From Tetrahymena thermophila SB210 (lineage: Eukaryota > Ciliophora > Oligohymenophorea > Hymenostomatida > Tetrahymenidae), in NCBI RefSeq assembly GCF_000189635.1, contig NW_002476358.1, forward strand, positions 541,965-605,964: a stretch of DNA of 64,000 nucleotides, written 5' to 3'. Under the pieces are notes generated by a model, which saw nothing but the letters and a program-made list of their open reading frames with translations, had not been told where the DNA came from and did no database searches. How positions within the stretch are numbered: the stretch's first letter is position 1; each line of letters begins with the position of its first letter. The translations under genes were made by a program, and so were the position numbers. Below, one piece after another: positions 13,601-25,100 of the stretch.

Positions 13601-14464
13601 TATCTATATTAAATATATCTTCTTATAAAATAGTTTTTAATTTAGAAAAAAATAATCTTAATTAACTTTGAAAGTATAAGGAGGCTTCTATTAATTCAAA
13701 ACTTCAGGTGATCTATAGCATTAATCTCCATAAAAATATTAATCCTTTAAAATATTCGTTAATATATTAATTAAAAATATGAAAATACATTGCCAGAGGA
13801 TTGCTTTTAATTTTAGCTAGATATTTAAGATTGTCTAAAGTCAGCTTTTATGTAATAAAAGATATTTATTTAATTTTTTTTTTAATTAAAAATTAACCTA
13901 AAATAAAAAGATTTTTTTGCTTGCTATAAAGAATATTTTAAGGTTTTAAGCCTCCATTAATTATTCCATTTAATTAAAATACTAGTAATCCATTTAGAAG
14001 TTAGAATGTTAATGCAACTAATTACTCAAATGTCAAATTATTTAAGTCTAAAACTTAAGCAAGATCACCTAAATTTCAAGATAAGTTTGAATAAATATTA
14101 ATATAATAAAATTACAATCACAATGTTCTACAACTATAGCTGCGAAATCTAAATTTTTGTCTTCTAAATCATCAATTATCTATAGAGAATATTTATTGTT
14201 TTTGATTGTCTTTAATAAATTCTTTTCTTTAGTAAAGGCGTCTATATATTCCTTATTATTCATATCTATTAATACTTTTATTACTACTATTTGATTGTTA
14301 TTAGCTTAAAAGGCAGTAAAAGTTTCAGTATAGCATCCATGCCCTATTTTTTATAGGATAACATAGTTGCGCTTTTTTAAATATTCATAAGCCAAGTTTT
14401 CACTGTTCTTTATGAGTTATTCTTGTAGCTGTTTTTAACTTTTGACAATGGATTCTTAGTACAT
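10630..14464 (-). CDS. Predicted pseudokinase with C-terminal leucine-rich repeats
   Basis: Fourteen exons: 14464-14116, 14068-13898, 13844-13789, 13744-13667, 13579-13005, 12949-12824, seven of exactly 90 nt (12392-12303, 12166-12077, 11987-11898, 11747-11658, 11538-11449, 11306-11217, 11015-10926), and 10759-10630; 704 aa. Residues about 30-290 have a protein kinase fold: IGHGCYTETF loop, VVIKVL, LKPQNILY, CYRSPEVL. The HRD triad is replaced by N154-G155-G156, so the catalytic Asp is missing, and DFG reads D175-F-R177. An Asn/Gln-rich linker follows. From about residue 450 come ribonuclease-inhibitor-type LRRs, for example NNIGERGVKAIGTSLEQC then NISSLNLKL. Probably a scaffold or sensor rather than an active kinase (inference). 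Confidence 0.87.
10926..12392 (-). repeat. Array of seven identical-length LRR exons
   Basis: Seven 90-nt exons, all bounded by phase-2 introns of 91-242 nt, each encode one 30-residue LRR that starts at the same repeat position (consensus N-x-I-G-x-x-G-x-x-x-I-G-x-S-L-x-x-C-x-N-I-x-S-L-x-L). The preceding exon 12949-12824 and the last exon 10759-10630 hold the flanking, more divergent repeats. Confidence 0.9.
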
Positions 14465-15960
14465 TAATAAACTGTTTTTATTAGTCTTTTTTTGTTTTTT
14501 ATTATAATTTCAAAGATTGATTGGTACAATATGTATCAAAATATAATTTAATTACTCTTGTGATTATAAACCATGTATTTATAGATTTAGTTTATTAAAC
14601 TAGATATGTAAAGTAAAAAAATTCTATCATCCCATTAAAAATAAAGATTTATGGATATTTTTTTTCTAGAGATATTTTATATACAAATAAATGGAATAAA
14701 TATTCTAAAATAAAATGCTAAAAAATATTAGATTTATTTAAAAAAATTTAATTTTAAATTGGTTTTATTTGAAACTTTAAAATTTATTTTAGATAAAAAA
14801 GTGTGTAAAATATTCAAAAATAGAAAATTATTTTAAATAAATATATTTTAAATCGTAATTGCATAAAAATTTTAAATAAATAAATCATAATTATATGCAT
14901 GTAGTGTTAGTAAATATGGATGAGATTTGAGTAAACTATTAAAAAATAAGCAAATTTTAATAAAAAATATTTTATAAGATATTTTTTTAGTAAATTTATT
15001 ATCTTTCAAAAGATTATTTTTCTTTTTAAAAAAATCATCATAAAGAATGAAAATTATTGTTAGAAAATTTAGAAAAAATTAATAAATTAAAATATTTTTG
15101 TTGGATACTTATTAAAGCAAGAAATATTTTTTATATTATTAAAATATCATCCTAAATTATTTATTTTGTAGTTTATTTTAAAATGAATCAAAGAAAGAGA
15201 ATAATTTTAATCTTTAATAAGCAAAGTAAAATTTTAATAAATTAAAATAAAAATTAAATATGTTATTTATACATTTTTAGTAATTGCTATTTTGTTGAAT
15301 AATCCTTCAATATAACATTTTTACCAGCTCTTGATATTTATATGATTAAATTATTATAATAATTTTAGATTAGCAAAATATTAAATTATCTATCAAAGTA
15401 TTATTTTTATGAGTTACAATATATTTGAAAATTACTAATATTTTAAATTATTGAAATTAATCTATAAATTATTTAACTTTGTATTCTAGAATGAAATAAT
15501 TATATCTTTAAATTTTATGAGTATGAGTTTTATTTATTATTTATTGAATAGAAATCAATTAAAATTTAATAAAATGATATATTCTAAAATGCTTTATAAT
15601 TGAAGTTTTCTAAATAAAGGTTTATTGGTAGATTAAAATCTAAAATTTTAAATACTTAATATAAAATTAAAATTCCCAAATTCTAGATTGATTAATAGGC
15701 AAATAGATAGATAGACAGATTGATAAATGAATGAATGATAAATACATTTTTTTTTGTGGTAATGTCTATCCTAAAATATCTAATAAAAAATTTTAATTAA
15801 GTAATAAAATAATGATTAATAAATATAAAGCAATTAATTAATTATCATACTTTTTGATCACGCAATTAGTAATCAAATCAAATTTTAGTAAATTAAAACT
15901 AAAAACAGTAACAAAAAATCAAATCTCGCTTTTTCTGCATTTTAGAACTATAGCACATAA
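14465..15960. promoter_or_regulatory. Long divergent spacer, pseudokinase-LRR / unknown gene
   Basis: About 1.5 kb of very A+T-rich DNA between two start codons pointing apart. It must hold both promoters, but no motif was recognised. A GATA/GATT/GAAT microsatellite lies at about 15686-15745. Confidence 0.45.
15686..15745. repeat. Tetranucleotide microsatellite (GATT/GATA/GAAT)
   Basis: Imperfect runs gattgatt, atagatagatag and atgaatgaatga follow one another in the divergent spacer. Confidence 0.75.
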
Positions 15961-17463
15961 ATGTCTAAAATGAAATTAGTTTAAACTGGGTATTGTAATT
16001 GGTAAGCAAAAAATAGTTTACAAAATGATGCTAATAGGGAATCAAATGATGAATAATAGTAAATTATTCCAGTCTAAACTGCTTAGTTTTAAATTCCTTT
16101 GATATAAAATATAAATTAATATGAAAAGTTTATGCTATATTATGATGCTCCATTTGATATAAGATATTTTACTAATCATGTATTTTATGATGAAGAATAC
16201 TAGAGAAAATATAAACCTATTTTAGGAATAAAAGAATACATCAATGATAAAATAGGTATTTTGGAAGTTGATAGTATTTTTCAGTAAGTAAGAGACCCCT
16301 CCCACATAATTAAATAATTGATGTCTTTATCTTCATAAGAAGCTTATGATATGGCAAAATAGATAGAAAAAAACTATCTCAATTTTTAGAAATTACTACG
16401 CACAGCAGATAAATTAGATTCAAAGGGTATCAATCATACTTTCGACAGAGAAAAGCTTTACCAAAAAGTAATACAAGCAACAAAGAAAATTGTGAGGAAT
16501 GGATCTAAAATAGTCCTTATAAATGTGCTCAGCATGGATATGGAATCAATGGAGATGAAAAAAATAGCAGTTGGGGGTACGTATGAGCTTGGAAATGTAA
16601 TACTATCTAAAAGAAATTAACTTCTTAGTAGCTTGATGAAGTTAGGATCATTCAACTACGGGGGTGACATGAAGATTTTTACTAAACATTAATTTCCAGA
16701 TTGCGATAATAAAGACATTTCCGTTTATATACATACGCTAGATGGTTTTATATTACCTTGTATATCTAGACTTCATACAGTCCCTTTGGATGATCAAAAT
16801 TTTAATATACTACTAGCAAAGCAGTTTATAATCGATCCTTTACTTTTAGAGAAGTTGAAGGATATCAGAAAAAAAATGAAGGATCATGGGATAGATTCTA
16901 TGTTAACAGAAGACAAATATGGCGAAAAGTAATATATTAATCTCTCTCATACTACTATTAATACTGTAATAAATGATAGGAGATCTTTTAAAGAAGACTA
17001 ATCATCTGTTATTTCTTATGATTTTGACTTTTTAAAGAATAGAAACACTTAAAGTTTCAATAAAAATAATGAAGACTACATAAAAAACGCTTCTTAAAAT
17101 TATTTAGAAAGACCTTTGTAATAGTAGCATTAAGGAGCAATTAATTCTTTGATATTCCAAAATTAGGAAAAGTTTATAAGTATGTCAGAGTATGAAAATT
17201 CTAGTTCAGAAGACAATACTCTTATGTTCAAAGAGGATGATGAAGCTGCAATGTGTTTTGAACCTCCTTAGTTTGAGGTATCAACTACAGAAAAGTTAAT
17301 TAGTACTGAAATGATGCTCAACCAAGAGAAAATTTTAAGACAATAACAAATTTAAATCTAATAAAATGTAAATAACACTTAAAGATATCAAAACATTTTA
17401 AACCAATAAAAGGTGGAAGCACTTAAATTTATTAATAGATTTTACAGTCCTTAAATAAAATGA
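15961..17463 (+). CDS. Unrecognised 500-aa protein
   Basis: A single uninterrupted exon from ATG to TGA, 500 aa, dense in TAA/TAG Gln codons. Residues 1-45 are Gln/Asn-rich. A mixed helical/strand region follows at about 60-340, including VIQATKKIVRNGSKIVLINV, GGTYELGNVILSKRN, FNYGGDMKIF and YIHTLDGFILPCISRLHTVP. This could be a globular PAS-like sensor fold, but that is only an impression from its shape and no signature residue supports it. The C-terminal 150 residues are polar, acidic and Gln-rich, so probably disordered. No membrane segment or signal peptide. Tandem with the downstream hydrolase gene. Confidence 0.85.
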
Positions 17464-18366
17464 GTGATGAATAATCATAATATAATAAATTAAGTGCTGC
17501 TTAATTCAACGACTGCTAGCTAGCATTACTCTATATATACATATAAAAAATATATAAACTAATTAAACTATTTGTTATTTAACAAAAACATAAACATTAT
17601 TTATGAATTAAGCAGAGATATCAAAGGCTTTTAATCTAAATAATTTTTTCTTTTATGCTACTAAACAACTATTAGATAATTAATGTTGTCTATTTTTATG
17701 ACAATTTGTGGTGAGATTATTTAAATAATTACCTAACTAACTATCTAATTTATTTGTTCAGGTTTTGTATTACATAATTTATGCTTTATCTTTGTTTACC
17801 ACTTAAAGAAAAACTAATTCTGGCTGTATTATTTTTAATCTGTGCGTTTTACTGGACTAAATTTAGAAGAAAATTTTAATTACATTAAAATAAATTTTAA
17901 TAATATAAAATAAAATCTTATTATGAAAATTTACAAATTTTTTTTCAAATTAAATAATAAAATTTTATTTTTTAGATATTTTTTTGTATTTAGTGCTAAT
18001 TCAAAAAACATCAAAAATTATTATCTGTTTTTAAGTGAGAAGCGATAAAAACAAAAATATTTAATAAATACTTAATAAAAATAATTTTATAATTTTATAT
18101 TTGCTTATAAGACATTAAAATGTATTTTAAAAGTATCCATATGCTAAAATTTTCTTAGAGAAAAACAAATTTTTAGTTTAATTATAAATGTATTTCTAAA
18201 TTTATTAATTTTAAAAAAGAATTTATGAAAAAGTTTTAGCATGCATGATTGATTAATTTTGCTCTTTGAAATTGAATTTTTGATATATCTATCTATATTA
18301 CAACACTTAGCAAAAAATTTATCTTAATAGTAAATCAAAAATATCATAAATATATAAGTATATAAA
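17464..18366. other. Intergenic spacer between tandem genes
   Basis: About 900 nt, A+T-rich. The only start-to-TGA frame noted is about 33 codons (near 17600), with no protein-like character. The promoter of the hydrolase gene must lie at its right end. Confidence 0.55.
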
Positions 18367-19632
18367 ATGGAAGCAAAGAGTTAAACTTAAAAAAGCAAAT
18401 ACTATGAACAAGGGATAGAAGTAGAAGCATAGATATTAGAAAAAGTTTGTGGTTTTATTTACAATGTTGATATAATGAGCTTCTCATAAAAGATTGTATC
18501 AAATTAATAACTTGTAAATATTCATACGATAAAATGTGGTAATTATGAATAACCATCTATTGTTTTGCTGCATGGTTATGGAGGAAGTAGCATGGGATAC
18601 TATAAAATAATAAAAAAGCTAAGTAAAAATTATAAAGTATTTGCATTTGACTGGCCTGGAATGGGTTTATCTGATAGGTGGAACTTTTAACTGGAGTAGA
18701 ATAATCCTACTCAAGTAATTGAATTTTTTGTTGATATTTTAGAAAAATGGAGAATTGCTTGTGGTATAGAGAATTTTACTGTTGTAGCTCATTCTTTTGG
18801 TGGATATATAGCATCTCATTATTATTTTTAATATCCTGAAAGAATTAATTAGGTTTTTTTACTCTCACCTATGGGAGGTACAAAAAAGCAATTAAATGAT
18901 TAAAATGTAGAATAAACAAAAGAATTCTTGGAAAAGACTGAAGAAGAGCAATAAGAAATAGAAGAAGAAGAATAAGATAATGGTATACTAAATTACATAG
19001 CTAATTACTTATCTAGTAGTGCTAAATAAAATAGATATACACCTTAATCAGTTTTAGATAAATGGTACATTCCAAAAAATTATATTTTGAAAACAGTAGT
19101 TAATAAGTCTTTGAAAAACGAAAGTAATGAAAACAAACTATTGTTTGTTAAATACTTTTAATCTATATTTAATCTACCCAGCTGTGATGACTCTTATATA
19201 CATGATCTTGTTGATTATCCAAGCTTAGATCCCTAAATATCTCTTGAAGAATTGTTCTCTTCAAATGAGTATATAAACAGGCCTCATTATATGAAAAAAG
19301 ATTTTTACATTTTGTATGGGGATAACGACTTTATGGATTCATAAGGCTGTGAAAATCTATTCAATTAGAATATACTCTCAGGATATGTTTTATATTTACA
19401 TGATTCCTCGCATGGAGTGATGATAGATGCTCCTAATCAAGTACTATCCATAATTAATAAACCAAAAAAATGTTATGTGTATCCTTATGTAGATCCTATA
19501 ATTTTCTAAAAATTTGATAATGAAGAGGAAATATTGCTAAACGAATAAAATTTAGTAGAAATTTGTTTAAATGAATAAATTGTTGATGAGCCATCAATAG
19601 ATGAATAAAAAATTCTGAATAAGATAAGATGA
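18367..19632 (+). CDS. Alpha/beta hydrolase, ABHD4/5-like
   Basis: Single exon, 421 aa. The alpha/beta-hydrolase landmarks are in order: oxyanion-hole segment LLHGYGGSS (H69-G70), DWPGMGLSD, nucleophile elbow VVAHSFGG (Ser143 in A-H-S-F-G, a G-x-S-x-G variant), LLSPMGG after the elbow, acid candidate in LYGDNDFMD (Asp319-324), and catalytic-His candidate in HDSSHGVMIDAP (His349). DWPGMGLSD, the PMGG segment and the spacing match the ABHD4/ABHD5 (CGI-58) group, which acts on N-acyl phospholipids or regulates lipases. The Ser nucleophile is present, unlike in CGI-58, so it may be an active lipase. The middle insert at about 190-225 is Glu/Gln-rich. The C-terminus after about residue 370 is acidic. 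Confidence 0.88.
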
Positions 19633-20237
19633 AATTTTCAAATTTAACACAATTAAAACGATTGAACCATTTTAATTTAAAAAAGAAAAGTTTATTTACA
19701 TTAATTATTAAAAAATATATATATTAAAATAACTTAATAAAATTATTTATTTATAAAACTATTATTTATAAAATAAATAAATTTAAAATCAAAAAATTTT
19801 TATCAGATTAAAAATTAAAACATAATATAAAATTTTATTTTTAATTAATAATATAAAATAAGCAATGAAATTAAAAAGATACTATGATTTAATCAAAGTA
19901 TTCATAATTAAATAAAATAATCTTTTAGTTCTACTAGAAATAGATAGAAATAGGAAAAAAAGGTTTTTTATTTTTTGAAATATCAAGGTTTTGTTTTAGA
20001 TATTTCATTTTTTAAAATTACTCTCAGATAAAAACCATTAATTAAAATTAATAAAATTATTTCAAAAATAATTCCTTCATATATTTTGAGAATACCAAAT
20101 TGATAAATAGTATAATAAATCTTTAAATTACAGCAAATCAAAAATTATTTAATTAATAATTAATGAGTGATTTAATTTTTAAAATAAAATATATTTTCAT
20201 TTTATTTAATTTTTGTAATCTATTTATAATAAAGTTA
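19633..20237. other. Intergenic spacer between convergent genes
   Basis: About 600 nt of A+T-rich sequence between the 3' ends of the hydrolase and pentapeptide-repeat genes. Nothing else seen. Confidence 0.6.
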
Positions 20238-21387
20238 TCAAAAAATAGCATTACCAAAATTCGCACCCTCAAAATCTGCAGTGTCAGTAAATGCACCTGT
20301 AAACACAGCACCATCTAAATTAGCCCCATTAAAAATAGCATTATCTAAGTTTGCATTTTAAAAATTAGCACCTTACAAATTAGCGTTGGTAAATTTAGAT
20401 CCTGATAAATCAGCTCCCTCAAAATTTGAACCTATTAAGGTAGCTTCATCAAAAATACTATTTTACAAACTAGCACCTTATAAGTCAGCATTAGAAAATT
20501 TGGCCCTTGATAGATTAGATGTATTTATATTTAAATTGATAAAAACACAATTTTCAAACTAAGCATCTTACAAATTTGTATCTTAAAACTTGACATTAGA
20601 TAATATGGATTGATAAAATAAAGCTAAGTAGAAATTTGAATTAATAAATTGACTGTCTTATAATTTGGAATCTGTAAAATATGGAAATTTCATCTCAGTA
20701 TTATAAAATTAAGATCCTGATATATATGCTTCAATAAAAGTCACATAGCTTAAAATCGCATTATCAAAGTTTGTATTTTATAAATTGGTGCTTGAAAAAG
20801 TGACTTATGAGAGATTAGATCCTCTAAAATATACTCCAAAAAGATTAACCATAGAAAAGCTATTTTATTATAGGTTAGATTCAATTATACTGCTTTCAGA
20901 TAAATCCGAGTCTTGAAAATTAACGTTAGAGAAATCGCTCTTTGTATTTTACATATTTATTAAGCTAGCCTACTAGAAGTTTACATTATTAAAATTATTA
21001 AAGAATCCCTTAATATCATTAAGGATAGTATTTTCAAAGTTGCAATTTTCAAAACTAGTATCAGTAAAAGAAGAACCAGTCATGTCAGATCCTTAAAAGC
21101 TAGTACTTGAGACTACAGTTTAATCAAATTTTGAATCAACTAAAGTGCAGTTTGTAAAACGCATTGAGACGAGTTCACATTTAAGATAGATTTCATGACT
21201 TAAATATCTATTTATATTATCTTCATTACTCTTATAACATGCATATAATTATTTAGGGGTGCTTATTTGGGTAGGATAACCTATTCCTAATATAAAAATC
21301 AAATATATGCTTTGTTTTTTGTAAAATAAACTTACTTTTAGGTAAAGCGATTACTAAAAACGCTAAGAAAATAGCTAAAATTTTCAT
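20238..21387 (-). CDS. Secreted pentapeptide-repeat protein
   Basis: Two exons, 21387-21336 and 21286-20238 (49-nt intron); 366 aa. The first exon encodes a signal peptide (MKILAIFLAFLVIALP); the intron separates it from the mature protein. From about residue 65 to the end the chain is pentapeptide repeats with the usual A(D/N)LxG/N pattern, roughly 55-60 units, ending NLDGAVFTGAF...NFGNAIF. Such repeats form a right-handed four-sided beta helix. The C-terminal third is close to consensus (GADLSG, NANLQGANFQ) while earlier units are degenerate. No other domain is present. The role of this family is mostly unknown, and extracellular or vesicular location is inferred from the signal peptide. 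Confidence 0.92.
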
Positions 21388-22169
21388 CTCTTTAGAGTTT
21401 TTATTTTTATCAAATTTATTGATGCTTTTAAATAATATTAGATACTATAAAAAGCACAAATCAATTTTTAAATTAAAAAAAAAAATTTTTTTAATAGATA
21501 AAAAATCAAAGTTAAATAAAACGTATTTTATCACATTAAAATAATGACTTTAAATTGAATAAATTTCTCTTGTTATTTTAATAAATGAATTCAACTTTTA
21601 CTAAAAATTTTGTCTGTATGATCTTACAAATTAAATATAGCTAATCATGATATTTTATATAAATTTAAATTTTATTTAATTATTTAAATATAAATGAAAA
21701 TAATCAATTTTTAAAAATAAAATATTTTTTAAATTAAAATGAAAAAAATTAATCATAAAAAAATAAATAATTATTCATATTTTTAATAATTTATATGTTA
21801 AAATACAAAATTTTTTACTCTTCTTTAAAAAGAATCCAGAAAATAGCTACATAATAGTTTAAATTTTTATTTGAATTTTTAATATTTTCAAATTATAAAA
21901 TATTTTGAATGATTCACTATAAAAAATCTTACATTAAATGCTTCTCTTTAATGTTTCATTACTTTCATCATATTATTAGATATTATTTATAATAAAAATA
22001 AATCTATTAATATCAGTTTAAAAAATGAAAAAAGTTTAATGGAAATTAAAATATAAAATTTTTAAAAATATTTAAAATGGTTGATAAAAAAAATATATTT
22101 ATATATAAATGATAGATATTACTAATCTTTTAATTTAATTTAATCATTATTTTTTATATCTAAACATTT
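21388..22169. other. Intergenic spacer, promoter side of the pentapeptide gene
   Basis: About 780 nt, very A+T-rich, between the 3' end of gene A1 and the start of the pentapeptide-repeat gene. No gene or RNA seen. Confidence 0.55.
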
Positions 22170-25100
22170 TCAAAGTTCTCTTCTCTTTTTCTAATCATTG
22201 TTTGAACTACGTCTGATAGAGATATCAACAAGACGTTTCTTGTAAGTTTCACCCTTAAGTGCTAAAGGTTCAAAAATATTATTTCTTTAAGGTTGAGAGA
22301 CAGTACCTTATACACAAGAAGCAGTATCAGTAACCTTCTTAACAACAGGGTTATCAGAGCTATTAGCAATAGCACCAACATTAGACTTGACAAAATCAGT
22401 AACTTTATCAAGAGCACCTAAAACTCTCTTACCGTTAACAACATCCTTTGCACATTATACAGTTTATTTTGAGAAGATGGTTGAATAGTAAAGACCTAAT
22501 CTGATGTCATATGGACTAAATTAGGCGTCAACAAAGAGATTACCTTCAAAGTTTTTAAGGACTTAGACATTAATACCTGCAGTTAGAGTAGTATCTAAGA
22601 AAGTACCTTCACAATATCCACCAACTTCAGCAACAACAACAGAAGCAGAAACTTCACCACCAACATTAACCTTAGTGGAAACACTTGCACCTAAATCTAA
22701 AATAGCATTTTTAAAAAGAGCATTAAAACGGATGTTAGTATCCCAAGAAGCATAGATTTTTAGCTTAAGAGTGACACCAATAGGAGTGGGATAAACATAA
22801 GTGTATTCAACAGGAAGTTTAACAGGAGGGAATACTAAATTCTTTTCAAATTCAAAGTTCTTAACCAATTCTGCAATCAAAGATTAGTAGAGATTTTAAA
22901 CATCTAAAAGACCTTAGAAATTACCTTCCTTAGCTTGATTAAGCTTGTCTTCTACAACGGTTTTAACAGATTTACTTACAGTGTCTTAAACCTTAGTCAA
23001 TATATCATTTTTGAAGTTTTCATCAAAAAGAGTGGAGAGGTTAGATGTATAAGATTTAACAGAATCAGCAATCTTTTAACGAATATCATTAACCATTCCT
23101 GGAAGCTAGGGAGTACCTTTTTAAAGCATTCTCTTATTAGTAACTTGAGCATATTTAGCAACAAGTTCATTCCAGAATAATTTACTATCAGTCTTGATAT
23201 TTTGGAAAGAGATTTTAACTTAATTGAAATAATCCATGGAGCGGTCACCAAGATTCTTCAAGTCAGTAATGAATTTTTAGAACTTATTTGGAACTTATTT
23301 GAAACGTTCATAAGTGTTTGTGATGTTAGAGTAATTTATGTTGAAGATTTGGGTAGCATTCTAGATAATGGTAGATACTTCATCAAATAAAGGAGTACTA
23401 TAATATTCAGCAGTATCTTCAGGGAAATCTCTTTTGTTAAGGAAAGCCTTAACTTCTTTATAAATGTCTTTCATATCATTGAGCAATTAGAGAGATTTTG
23501 ATGTGATGTCTTGTTGGTATTTAATAACATTAGCCTTCATATTCTTACTAATTTCAACAACCTTAGCAGCAGTACTTTTTCCTTGGTCAAGAAGTTTTTA
23601 TGCCAAATCAGTAGGGAAACCAGTGAGACTTTTAGTTAAGTCAAGAAGAACCTTGTAAACATTTTCAGACTGAAGTTTCTTCAATTATTCAACAATAGTT
23701 TTAACATCATCCTTAAGCTAGAGGAAACCAGAATATAAGTCAGCAGAGAAAGTATATACTTGAGTAGCTTCATCAAGAAGTTATCTGATATCAGCATCAA
23801 CAGTAGCATCATTTTTTTTAGCAATAGTATCCATTTGGTTGAGGATTTCGTTTTTGATTCCTCCAACTACTTTTTTAAATTAGGTTGAAAGGATGTCAGT
23901 GATGTTAACCTTTTGAACAACTTCTTAAATACCCTTTTGAACAAAAGATTGAAGTTAATCAGCTAAGAAACCAGAACCTAACATTTTTTTCAACTAAGCA
24001 GGGACTTATTGAGTGACAGAGTCAGTAAGAGAATTAACCTTCTTATCAAGTTCGCTATTGTGAGCAAAGATCTTACTAGCTTATTCGTTAATCATAACTT
24101 CAGCTTTTTCAAGAAGCTATTTGGCTGGTTTGTCAACAAGCTATACAATAACACCGTCAATGTTTTCTAAAATATTTTTAATCTTTTTGTAAGTCTTTTC
24201 ATCTATGCCATCCTTCTTGGCCTTCATAACAAAGTCCTTAATTTTGAGGAGCTTGTTAACGTAGAAGTTTTGAATTGAATTGATTTGAGTTTCGATATTG
24301 ATTTATTTCTCAGCCAGGAAAGAGAAAGTACGTTCTTTTAAAGTATTCAAAGGATCCTTGATCAATTCACCAATATTCTTAAGAGAAAGGTTGATCAATT
24401 TTTCAAAGTTTTAAATAGTTGAAATGATTTGTAATTCATCATTGTTAATAGCATTATAGATATCCTTGATAACAGGGTTTTGTTGGACATCAATCAACAT
24501 TTCTAATTAGTCAAGAACTCCATTAAGAGAATCGTTGATTTTGTTTAATTTTGTAGATACAATGGTTTTAGCTTCATCCATCTTGAAAGTAAGAATATGT
24601 TAGATATATTGATAATATTTTAAAATTCTTGAAACATTCAATCTTGTCTTTTTTTCAACTAGCTTTTAAGTAGAATTATTGAAGAAACTATAAAGACCAA
24701 CAGTACAGATATCATCTTCACCGATCATTCCAGATTCAACACACTCAGATTTCAAATCAGCACCAAATTCCATTGAAGCGAAATTCTTTCTGTAAATAGG
24801 TTTGTAGATGGTATCTCCAATAACCTTATCAGCAGCCAAAAATCTACCTTTAGGCTAGTCATCTTCATTATCTTCAGGAATACCTGATGCTTAAGATTTC
24901 TTGAACATAGCAGCGTGAGCATCTTAAGCTTATTATAAAGTGTAGTCCCAAGTAGACATTTTGGTTTGAGTAGAGATAATTTAATTAATTTGTTCTTAAG
25001 GAACATTTTCAATCATTTCAGCGAATTTAATGGAGCAATCTGATTTAAGATCAATTCCTTTAATGACTGACATATCATCTTGGCTAGTTGAGCTCTTGTT

